A stretch of DNA of 64,000 bases from Bifidobacterium callitrichidarum (GTDB lineage Bacteria; Actinomycetota; Actinomycetes; Actinomycetales; Bifidobacteriaceae). The DNA is taken from contig NZ_QFFM01000003.1 of assembly GCF_003129905.1 (NCBI RefSeq), positions 1 through 64,000 on the forward strand. The letters are read 5' to 3'. Positions 34,008 to 41,134 of the stretch are shown here, one piece after another. Positions within the stretch are counted from its first letter, which is position 1. Each line of letters opens with the position of its first letter. The notes under the pieces are model-generated. The model was not told where the DNA came from. It saw only the letters and a program-made list of their open reading frames with translations, and did not search any database. The position numbers and the translations under genes were made by a program.

Positions 34008-35270
34008 TCATCCCCTACGCCATAATGAACCCGCCCACACAGAATGGATGAGGAACCGGAAAGGTCTCACCGGCAACACGAACCCGCCCGACAGCTCCTC
34101 AACGAAACCGTTGAAACCCTGCTTGAACTCCAACACCCCACGACCCTCATCACCCGAGTCATCGAACACGCCGGTGATCCCATAGAAGTTGTACCGGTTG
34201 ACCCCGGTACGCAGGCAGAACCGGTCCATCGCCTCCAACTGGATCAACGCGGGCGCATAGAACGACTTGTACTCCCCGCGGCTTCCGGAAAACAGGTACA
34301 CCACCTCATTCGGATGCTCCACGAACAGGGAGGAGGCCACCGGAATCAGGGGAGCGGCACCGGCCAGCGAACGCGCCTGTTCCAGCCGGCGCAATGCCGC
34401 CTGACGGTTGGATCCGAGCTCCCTGAGCTGCCGGGCGACCTTGCTTGAGGGATGGGATTCCGCCTTCCTCTCCAGCTTCCCGATCCGTTCCTCCAACGAT
34501 TCGACGGCCGTCTCCGCGGACGAGACGAACGCATCAGTGTCGATTTCGGCGAGCATGAAATGCGCCCTGTCGCCGAACGCCTTACGGAACTGGCGGAAAT
34601 ACCGTTCGCCCTGAACACGGAACCCACGCCGGTCGGCCGTCTCCCTTTCTATGTCGGCGAACACCGACAGCTCATCCACGCCGATCTCACGCACCTTCAC
34701 GCCCATGGATCCGGCCTTGCGGATGCAGGTGCGCATACGCGGTTCGAAGGACCGCATCAACCCGTCCCGGTCATGGATGCCGGTCAGATCCTTGACATAG
34801 TCCCAACGGTTCACGACCTCTCCATACCCGGTGCCAAGCTGCCCATGCCTCCAGCCGAGAGCGGTGAACCCGTCGATGAGCGAGGTGTTCCTTTCGCCGA
34901 CCGGCTTCCCGTTCGAATCATGCCGCTGCAGCACCTCCGGCGGCCATGCCTCGACCATGTACGCTCCGCGACGTCTGGCCGCCCGCCTGATGCCATCGGT
35001 GAGGGGTTTCAGTATCCGGGGTTCGAGGCTGCCGATTGGGCCGAGCCATATGGAGCCCGTCCATCCGAGTCGGGAGTGCGAATACGCGATCTGGACCGCG
35101 GACACCAGTATCCCATCCTCGTAGACGCCCAATTGGTCGGTCTTGCGGCCGCGCAGGTTGGACAGTCTCCGCATACCCTCGGACTGTTGGAAGTTCCCGT
35201 TCCTGGCATGCTCGGCGAATCGTTCGAATTCCTCGGCGTCTATTTTCCTGCAGATGATGGTGTTGGTCAT
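34008..35270 (-). CDS. FemAB/MurM-family peptidoglycan aminoacyltransferase
   Basis: 420 aa from the ATG at 35270. The paired GNAT-fold layout of FemX/FemAB proteins is visible: NFQQSEGMRRLSNLRGRKTD near residue 30, WTGSIWLGPIGSLEP, then a coiled-coil arm (SLEERIGKLERKAE to RRLEQARSLA) and the second lobe with YLFSGSRGEYKSFYAPALIQ and the C-terminal FKQGFNG motif. The family adds amino acids from aminoacyl-tRNA to the peptidoglycan stem peptide at the membrane. It has its own promoter and lies between the cas operon and ssb. It could alter cross-bridges for element transfer or sortase substrates; that is inference. Confidence 0.9.
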   Translation of the reverse strand: MTNTIICRKIDAEEFERFAEHARNGNFQQSEGMRRLSNLRGRKTDQLGVYEDGILVSAVQIAYSHSRLGWTGSIWLGPIGSLEPRILKPLTDGIRRAARRRGAYMVEAWPPEVLQRHDSNGKPVGERNTSLIDGFTALGWRHGQLGTGYGEVVNRWDYVKDLTGIHDRDGLMRSFEPRMRTCIRKAGSMGVKVREIGVDELSVFADIERETADRRGFRVQGERYFRQFRKAFGDRAHFMLAEIDTDAFVSSAETAVESLEERIGKLERKAESHPSSKVARQLRELGSNRQAALRRLEQARSLAGAAPLIPVASSLFVEHPNEVVYLFSGSRGEYKSFYAPALIQLEAMDRFCLRTGVNRYNFYGITGVFDDSGDEGRGVLEFKQGFNGFVEELSGGFVLPVRPFRFLIHSVWAGSLWRRG

Positions 35271-35299
35271 GGTGGCTCTTTTCCGGCTCCGAAAAACAT

Positions 35300-35319
35300 G
35301 TGTGGACGATATCAGTCTA
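35300..35319 (-). promoter_or_regulatory. Shared promoter element of the FemAB-like gene
   Basis: Minus strand TAGACTG (35319-35313), ATATCG, TCCACAC (35306-35300), 30 bases before the ATG. Confidence 0.72.
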
Positions 35320-35430
35320 TTCCGGATATGAAACATGAGGACTTCAATTGGACGTGGGTTTGCGTGTCGCGTGACCTCCGCCCGTAAGGTTTTCCTCAGA
35401 GGTTCCGATGCAGGAAGGGAGTGCAAGGCG

Positions 35431-35625
35431 ATGGCCGAAACCATTTCAAACAGGCAGGATGATATGGGTTTCCCCGAGCGTCGCATCAGCATACCGGGGG
35501 AGGGTTTCCCACCGGATTCCGATGACGGGTTCGACGCCGATGCGGTCGACCTGCACATCTCCAAGTTGAAGGCCAGCCGGGCAGGTGTACTGCTCGTGAG
35601 AAGGTTCTGGACCGGCAAGCACTAG
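35431..35625 (+). CDS. Small acidic protein
   Basis: 64 aa from the ATG at 35431 with SD AAGGGAGTGCAAGG. Acidic middle (FPPDSDDGFDADAVDLHI) and a basic end (RRFWTGKH). No family recognised; it may be a chance frame, but spacing and SD are good. Confidence 0.42.
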   Translation: MAETISNRQDDMGFPERRISIPGEGFPPDSDDGFDADAVDLHISKLKASRAGVLLVRRFWTGKH

Positions 35626-35678
35626 ATTCCGGGAGTTGTCGGACACGCCTTCGGTTTCCCGTTTCAGACCATTTGAGA

Positions 35679-35698
35679 TAGACTGAACATGTCCACAC
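35679..35698 (+). promoter_or_regulatory. Shared promoter element of ssb
   Basis: TAGACTG 35679-35685, AACATG, TCCACAC 35692-35698, 63 bases before the ssb ATG. Confidence 0.75.
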
Positions 35699-35761
35699 GT
35701 TTAGTCGTCGGGGGAGCAGCCCCGGGACCAGACAGAACAGAATCAAGGAGAAACGCCAACC

Positions 35762-36331
35762 ATGGCAGACGAAACCCCAATCACCATCACAGGCAACCTC
35801 ACCAGCGACCCCGAAGTACGCACCAACCAGAACGGGCCGATCGTCACCTTCACCGTCGCCCACCAAACCCGCGTATTCGACCGCCAGGCCGGACAATACG
35901 GCGGCGGCAAGACCAGCTTCTACAGGTGCACCGCGTTCCGATCCCTGGCCCAGAACATCGCCAGCGCCATGTGGCGCAAGGGCCAGCGAGTCATCGTCAC
36001 CGGCTACATTGAGCAGCACCAATGGCAGGCCGAGGACGGCACCAGCCGCAGCACGTTCCAGGTGATCGTCCAGGACGCCGGCCTGAGCCTGCTGTTCGCG
36101 GGCGGCAAGGACACCAGCACGTACGGCAACCATGCGGCGCCTGGCAACTACGCCAACACGAACGCGGCACCGGCGCAATTCCCGCAGGCCGGCGGTGCGA
36201 GCCAGCAGCCCCAGCAGGCCGCATCGAACGGCGTCTACGATCCGTGGAACGGCAACGGGTCGAACAATGCGGGCGCATCGTCCGGATTCGGTTCCGGCGC
36301 CGATTTCGGTTCCGTAAACCAGGGAGTCTGA
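35762..36331 (+). CDS. ssb: Single-stranded DNA-binding protein
   Basis: 189 aa, SD AAGGAGAAACG. OB-fold residues 1-115: ITITGNLTSDPEVRTNQNGP, FYRCTAFRSLAQNIASAMWR and GQRVIVTGYIEQHQWQ are conserved SSB segments. The tail is Gly/Ala/Asn/Gln-rich. It lacks the acidic DDDIPF-type tip common in chromosomal SSBs and ends in SVNQGV, so it may not recruit the usual partner proteins. Element-borne SSBs protect ssDNA during replication or transfer. Confidence 0.95.
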   Translation: MADETPITITGNLTSDPEVRTNQNGPIVTFTVAHQTRVFDRQAGQYGGGKTSFYRCTAFRSLAQNIASAMWRKGQRVIVTGYIEQHQWQAEDGTSRSTFQVIVQDAGLSLLFAGGKDTSTYGNHAAPGNYANTNAAPAQFPQAGGASQQPQQAASNGVYDPWNGNGSNNAGASSGFGSGADFGSVNQGV

Positions 36332-36420
36332 GGCGGGTGATTCGATAGGATGCTGACATCGTTTTCCGGTATGGGATGCGATGCCGTGCAGCAATATCCG
36401 AATATCCGATAATGTAGATT

Positions 36421-36639
36421 ATGTCAGATTTTTACGAACCAAGTCTTACACCGGCCCAATGGAAACAGGCGTTGTTCCAGGAGCCGAACATCCCCGTCAA
36501 CGATGATTGGACGCCAAGCGAACCGCGCCACGTCAACGGTTCCGCCCGTCCGAACAACGGTCACATACGACAGCCGAACGCCGGATGGAACCGGCGCGGA
36601 TCCAACGACGATAGGCAGCAGAACCGCAGACGCTACTGA
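36421..36639 (+). CDS. Small Asn/Arg-rich protein, possibly leaderless mRNA
   Basis: 72 aa. GATAAT at 36407-36412 is followed by the ATG only 8 bases on, with no SD, so the transcript probably starts at the ATG. The protein has a DWTPSEP segment and a disordered, basic C-terminus (GWNRRGSNDDRQQNRRRY). No family recognised. Downstream of ssb and upstream of two further small genes. Confidence 0.55.
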   Translation: MSDFYEPSLTPAQWKQALFQEPNIPVNDDWTPSEPRHVNGSARPNNGHIRQPNAGWNRRGSNDDRQQNRRRY

Positions 36640-36749
36640 CAGGAATCGGAAGCGGACTCCCAACGGGGCCCGCTTCCGCGTATCGGACGGCATGCGTCGA
36701 CCATCAGACTGGGTAACCGCCAAACCCCGATCCGGAAGGAACGCCCGCC

Positions 36750-37082
36750 GTGAGCCGACAGATACGCATCTACAGCGACAACCAGCTGTTCTCGTTCATC
36801 ATCGCCCAAGGACAGGAGGTCAGCTTCGACCTGCTGCCCACGAACAAGAACTCCAACCAGAAACCCGAACACGTCGCACGAGCCGAGATCGAAAACGAGG
36901 ACGGCACGATAATCCGCGTCAAATACCACAGGCTGGGCGGCTTGTTCGGCCGGAAACTCGTGGAGAAGCACGTGGTTATCCTCAGACGCCTGAAAGCCAA
37001 GGACAAGGACATCTACCAGGTGCCGAACTGGATCGGCCAACTCGACCTGGGAGTACAGGTCATGGGCGACACATCGTTCTAG
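36750..37082 (+). CDS. Hypothetical protein
   Basis: 110 aa from a GTG with SD GGAAGGAACG. Beta-rich N-terminal half (RIYSDNQLFSFIIAQGQEVS), lysine/arginine-rich middle (GRKLVEKHVVILRRLKAKDK) and an aromatic end. No signal peptide. No family recognised. Confidence 0.6.
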   Translation: MSRQIRIYSDNQLFSFIIAQGQEVSFDLLPTNKNSNQKPEHVARAEIENEDGTIIRVKYHRLGGLFGRKLVEKHVVILRRLKAKDKDIYQVPNWIGQLDLGVQVMGDTSF

Positions 37083-37185
37083 AAGCCGCGTCGGAAACCG
37101 TTGGAATTCAGGCGCATAATGGAAACAGGGCGACAGATCGCCCGAACCTCTTCCTTTCATTCCAGTTTTTTCGGGGAGCCTGACA

Positions 37186-38019
37186 GTGGCAAAGCATAAG
37201 CTAGGAGCACCGCAGGGCCGTGCGGCCGCGCGTAGGATCAACAAGCGTCAGAAGATCGTAGCCATCGCATTGCTCACCGCACTCCCCCTCACGGGTTACG
37301 TGGCCTCTCAGATGGCTCCCAGCCAACTCCCCTCGGCCGTGGCCTCCCCCGCATCCGACACGGATACGAAACTGGACGGCACGACGGTCACCGGCGTCAA
37401 GAACGTCAAGTTCGATTCGAAAACCGCGCTCACATCCAACCAGCTGATCGCCTCGAACACGAGAAGCAACGCGGCTTCCCGTGGCGACGACAGGGGTACG
37501 CTCCAATCCGAACAGGAGACGGGTTCCTGGGATCTCGGCGAGGCTCTGAGCATCACGACCGGGAACGGACAGAAGATCGACGCATCCAATCCGGTCATCA
37601 AAGTGCTCGTCAACAGCAGGGATTCCGGAAGTGTTCCCGCCGGTTTCAACCCGAATCATGCGACCGGAGACAACGGCAACGCCTACCCGTACGGGCAATG
37701 CACCTGGTGGGCGTACAAGCGCAGGGCGGAACTCGGCATGCCGGTCGGATCGAATCTCGGCAATGGCTCACAATGGGCCGCGTCCGCGCAGTCATTGGGT
37801 TATTGGGTGGATCAGACGCCTCGCCAGGGTGATGTGGCCGTCTACGGTGCCGGCCAGCAGGGCGCGGACGCCGTATATGGGCATGTGGCCGTAGTGGAGG
37901 CCGTGAACGACGACGGGTCGATCGTGATCAGCGAGTCGAACGTGAACGGTCAGATCGGACCGTTCCAGCGAACGGTTTCGGCCGATAATGCGAAGGCTTT
38001 GCAGTACATCCACTACTGA
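37186..38019 (+). CDS. Secreted or membrane-tethered CHAP-domain peptidoglycan hydrolase
   Basis: 277 aa from a GTG with SD GGGGAGCC. A basic N-terminus and one hydrophobic segment (IVAIALLTALPLTGYVAS, about 24-41) give a signal peptide or anchor. After a disordered linker, residues about 165-277 are a CHAP domain with catalytic Cys172 (YGQCTWWAYKRR) and His233 (YGHVAVVEAV). CHAP enzymes cut the peptide or amide bonds of peptidoglycan. On mobile elements they commonly open the wall for conjugation machinery; here it may serve that or cell separation. Confidence 0.92.
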   Translation: MAKHKLGAPQGRAAARRINKRQKIVAIALLTALPLTGYVASQMAPSQLPSAVASPASDTDTKLDGTTVTGVKNVKFDSKTALTSNQLIASNTRSNAASRGDDRGTLQSEQETGSWDLGEALSITTGNGQKIDASNPVIKVLVNSRDSGSVPAGFNPNHATGDNGNAYPYGQCTWWAYKRRAELGMPVGSNLGNGSQWAASAQSLGYWVDQTPRQGDVAVYGAGQQGADAVYGHVAVVEAVNDDGSIVISESNVNGQIGPFQRTVSADNAKALQYIHY

Positions 38020-38253
38020 TTTTCCTGCTGGATTCTTCCTTCGACACGCTGATGGAGGGGGTTTCCTGTAGGGGGTTGTGCTTTTTCTTTTTGTCTTAAA
38101 CCTTTATGGTGTGGATTTTGGAACAGGGAACGAGAGTTCTCCCCTGCCGTTCTGCATGGTTCACGACGGCATAACGGTGCGAGACTGTTCCCCGCTACAT
38201 GAAAAGGGTTTGCTTCAAACGACAAACCGAACTCAACAAAGCAAAGGAATCAC
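38020..38253. other. Intergenic stretch before a surface-protein gene
   Basis: About 230 bases. Contains GTAGGGGGTT and T-rich runs (CTTTTTCTTTTTG) but no clear hairpin or gene. The SD AAAGGAATCAC for the gene at 38254 lies at its end. Confidence 0.4.
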
Positions 38254-40266
38254 ATGTCCTTCAGCCTCACACCAACCCAGCAGCGCAAGCGAGTCCTCGG
38301 AGCCATCCTCGCCACCGTACTCACCACTGGCGCATTCGCCGCCCCGATCACCGCCGCCTACGCCGACACCCCGGACTCCCCCACATCCGTTTCAACCGAA
38401 GCGCAATCCCGCTCCGCCGCCTCATCAGGCACCATCACCGTCGCATGGAAGGACCTGACCGGAACCACCGGCTACATCGCCACCGACGACGCCTCCAAGC
38501 TCCCGAAGGCCGACGGATACGCCGTCAAAGACGTCAAGGGAATCGCCTTCGGCAAATACACGGTCACCTACACCGCCACCGAATCCCAGCCCGGCAACGC
38601 GACCTTCACCTATATTCCGTCCGTGTCCGCCGACAAGGACGGGAAGGTCAGCTTCGACGGCACCACAACCAAGAACATCGCATTGGATTCCGGCAAGACA
38701 TCCGATGTGCTCGACCTAAGCAAGGGCGGCATGCTCGTCTTCCCGAAGAGCGATGTCGAAAATGGCACGTTCACCATCAATCCGGTCTTCGATGAGACCA
38801 CCAAGCCGGATACCCCTGCTACCGGTAACACGGTGGAAGTGAAGGATACCCTCTCAAAGAGCTTCAAGGAGCTTGGCATCGCAGCCGGCGACTACACCGT
38901 GACCTGGTCGGGAGACAATAAAGCCACATTCAACATCTTCAAAATCGTCTCCTCCAAAGAGAAGTCCGCTCCGGCTGTGCTTCCACCTGATTATGTTGGC
39001 ACACTCGCCGCGGACGGCAGCCTATCGTGGACCACAAAAGACGGCAAGACCGTTGACCACATTTCAGTCGAAGACAGTGATGTGCTGACGATTACCGGAA
39101 ACGGAACCGCCACATTCAATACCTACAAGGCCTCCACCTCCACGCCGGATCCCGAAGCAAAGTCCTTCACCTTCAACGCCGACGCCGACACCCCGTTCTA
39201 CGGTACGCTGGATTCTCAGAAACTGACTGAAGGCAATTACAAGGTCTCCGTGACCCCGAACGCCAAGGATGGATCGATCCTTGCCAAGATCGGTGAACCG
39301 GATGCGGATGGCAAGGTAACGAACCCGCTGTTTACGATTGAATATGCGGGTGGTTCGGCCGGTAAGAACTTTACCGTTCACTCGGTCGCCGACAATGTGG
39401 ATTCCGCCAACCAGGTTCTTCTTCTGAAGCCCACTTATGGTATCGAACTGACCGGTGGCAGCGTTACGTTCACCCAAGCCTCCGAAGGGCCGAAGTGGAC
39501 GACGGAAATCGGCACCGAGGAAACCAAGCCGATCAGAACCTATGACATCGACCTGAGCAAAATTGCCGACGCTAATGGCGACCGGATGCCAATTCTCGGT
39601 CTTGTCCCCCTGAATGGTGGCGAAAAGCTTCCTTCCGTGGTTGTGCCGAAGGCTGATGACCAGGCCAAGGCTGACAGCAAGGACGAAGCAAAGACCCCTG
39701 CGCCAGCATCCGAATCGTCCGACACTGTCACCCCGACGGATAAGACCGATGAGGACAAGACGGAAAGCACGGAGAAGCCTGCCGATACAACCAAGTCCGC
39801 TTACACATTTGCGGATCAGTTCCAGGCCCTGCAGCCAGGAACCTACAGGATCACCTTCACGGCAAGCGACGGTGAGGCCGCTGCCCCGGCTTTGAATGGT
39901 GTCTGGTACAACCAGACCGAAACGAAGGATGGCGTGTTCAACAAGACCCCGGACGCCAAGTCCACCACCGTTACCGTGCGTGACGGCAGGTTTGACGCGG
40001 TCGGCGAGAAGCCTGCTCCGACCGAGCAGACTTTGGAAGTCACCAAGGGTGGCGTCCTTTACTTGAACGCCGGCGAGAATGCGGGAACCGTGCATCTCGC
40101 TCTTATCAAGGCAGCGGAGACGCCGAAGGACGGCGACCAGCAACAGGATAACAAACTGGCCCACACGGGCGTCGGTATTCTTGCCTCCATCCTGGGTATC
40201 ACCAGTATGACGGGTGCGGGAGCTGGGTTCGAGCTGCTTCGCCGTAAGAAGAGCCACGCGGAGTAA
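38254..40266 (+). CDS. LAHTG-anchored surface protein
   Basis: 670 aa. Signal peptide about 1-38 (VLGAILATVLTTGAFAAPIT to AYADTP). Four to five beta-rich repeats, each holding a Y-x-x-T-[WY]-[ST] or GDYTVTW/GNYKVSV/GTYRITF strand and a later NATFTY/KATFNIF/TATFNTY strand, make up most of the protein. An acidic Asp/Lys/Thr linker (about 470-510) precedes the last repeat. LAHTG is at 635-639, followed by a membrane helix and RRKKSHAE. A class E sortase substrate, like the protein at 15458, but the repeats are unrelated. Probably an adhesin or wall-spacing protein. Strong terminator downstream. Confidence 0.85.
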   Translation: MSFSLTPTQQRKRVLGAILATVLTTGAFAAPITAAYADTPDSPTSVSTEAQSRSAASSGTITVAWKDLTGTTGYIATDDASKLPKADGYAVKDVKGIAFGKYTVTYTATESQPGNATFTYIPSVSADKDGKVSFDGTTTKNIALDSGKTSDVLDLSKGGMLVFPKSDVENGTFTINPVFDETTKPDTPATGNTVEVKDTLSKSFKELGIAAGDYTVTWSGDNKATFNIFKIVSSKEKSAPAVLPPDYVGTLAADGSLSWTTKDGKTVDHISVEDSDVLTITGNGTATFNTYKASTSTPDPEAKSFTFNADADTPFYGTLDSQKLTEGNYKVSVTPNAKDGSILAKIGEPDADGKVTNPLFTIEYAGGSAGKNFTVHSVADNVDSANQVLLLKPTYGIELTGGSVTFTQASEGPKWTTEIGTEETKPIRTYDIDLSKIADANGDRMPILGLVPLNGGEKLPSVVVPKADDQAKADSKDEAKTPAPASESSDTVTPTDKTDEDKTESTEKPADTTKSAYTFADQFQALQPGTYRITFTASDGEAAAPALNGVWYNQTETKDGVFNKTPDAKSTTVTVRDGRFDAVGEKPAPTEQTLEVTKGGVLYLNAGENAGTVHLALIKAAETPKDGDQQQDNKLAHTGVGILASILGITSMTGAGAGFELLRRKKSHAE

Positions 40267-40281
40267 GCCTGAACTACCGTA

Positions 40282-40332
40282 AGAGGGGTGGTGCAAGGAC
40301 GGTCGGACGTCTTTGCACCACCCCTCTTTTTT
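40282..40332 (+). terminator. Strong terminator
   Basis: A stem of about 20 bp (starting AGAGGGGTGGTGCAAGGACG) with a 6-base loop, then T6, after the surface-protein gene. Confidence 0.92.
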
Positions 40333-40340
40333 GTCTAAAT

Positions 40341-40460
40341 CTAGTTCAGTATGGCATCCGAGCTGAGGCGTTCGTTCCGTAGTTTTATCGCATACTGCTT
40401 GGTGAACGTATGCCGCGGCTTATCGATGATTTCAGCCAGTAAATGTTTCGAGTCAATCAT
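40341..40460 (-). CDS. Possible 39-aa reading frame or gene remnant
   Basis: ATG at 40460, stop at 40341. MIDSKHLLAEIIDKPRHTF then a basic end. No good SD. It lies in the gap after the terminator; otherwise the stretch 40333-40564 shows nothing else. Confidence 0.22.
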   Translation of the reverse strand: MIDSKHLLAEIIDKPRHTFTKQYAIKLRNERLSSDAILN

Positions 40461-40564
40461 GATTGTTTGTCCGATGAGAACTTACATTTCAAATCTGCAT
40501 AAATTTGCATCAAGCCAATAATAAACCAAGGCCTATTACCGAAATGTTCCCTTTGCTGAAACGC

Positions 40565-40759
40565 TTACGGGAAATTGATATAGAACACCGATAGTACGAT
40601 TAATGCCATTACGCATATGGCCCCCGCGGAGACCAGGAAAGAAACCGTCACTGGACCCAGGAGCGGTCTTCGATCGAAGTTCTTGTGCATGAGCGTGATG
40701 ATACCGGCTACATCGATTAAAAGAACGAGGATGATCGTCAGGAGTGGTAAATACCTCAT
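40565..40759 (-). CDS. Small two-helix membrane protein
   Basis: 64 aa, strong SD AGAAAGGAACGC. Two hydrophobic segments (YLPLLTIILVLLIDVAGIIT and VTVSFLVSAGAICVMALIVL) with a basic turn (KNFDRRP) make a hairpin in the membrane. No family recognised. Divergent from the promoter that reads to CRISPR array 2. Confidence 0.6.
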   Translation of the reverse strand: MRYLPLLTIILVLLIDVAGIITLMHKNFDRRPLLGPVTVSFLVSAGAICVMALIVLSVFYINFP

Positions 40760-40820
40760 CGTAGCGTTCCTTTCTTACTAAGAGCTATCTTGGTGGTTAT
40801 GAGATAGTCCATATGTGTGA

Positions 40821-40840
40821 TATACTGAAGACATGCACAC
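40821..40840 (+). promoter_or_regulatory. Shared promoter element upstream of the cas2 fossil and array 2
   Basis: TATACTG 40821-40827, AAGACA, TGCACAC 40834-40840. It reads into the cas2 fossil and leader 2. Confidence 0.68.
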
Positions 40841-40848
40841 GATACGAA

Positions 40849-40911
40849 ATGGCAAGAACACACAGCTGCCCAAACGAAGACCAATCCTCGGGGTCTGAAC
40901 TCGAAGCATAA
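40849..40911 (+). pseudogene. Fossil of the cas2 3' end
   Basis: A 20-codon frame, MARTHSCPNEDQSSGSELEA, aligns with the end of Cas2 (MKKTHKRRQTQSDPELGA): M-x-[RK]-TH at the start, QS in the middle, ELxA and TAA at the end. The following sequence (GACAG-ATC, CTAAA, then CCGG-TTTTGC) also aligns with that between cas2 and leader 1. Confidence 0.75.
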
Positions 40912-40978
40912 GACAGCATCCCCGAGACTAAAGAAAGTTTCCACCGACATGACCGAGTGGATCCTAAATCCGGTTTTG

Positions 40979-41134
40979 CTTCACTCCTCACGTATGTGGG
41001 GTTGACCCTGTACGCCGGATACAGGGATGATAGGGCGCCTCTATAAGTAGAGAAAACGGAAAACCCACTGTCGTTCGACGGAAAAACACGCATTTTCCAA
41101 AAACAGACCGTTGGAATTCCGCCGTTTCTCTGCT
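40979..41134 (+). promoter_or_regulatory. CRISPR leader 2 with hairpin and degenerate repeat at its outer end
   Basis: Homologous to leader 1. From outside in: degenerate repeat at about 40979-41005 (CCTCACGTATGTGGGGTTGA), hairpin 41006-41026 (CCCTGTA/TACAGGG), then about 108 leader bases ending CGCCGTTTCTCTGCT directly before the first repeat. Confidence 0.85.

Noticed and set aside
39064..40296. 410-codon minus-strand frame opposite the LAHTG protein
   Set aside because: Antisense shadow of a gene with strong codon bias, signal peptide and sorting signal on the plus strand; the minus frame has no recognisable features.
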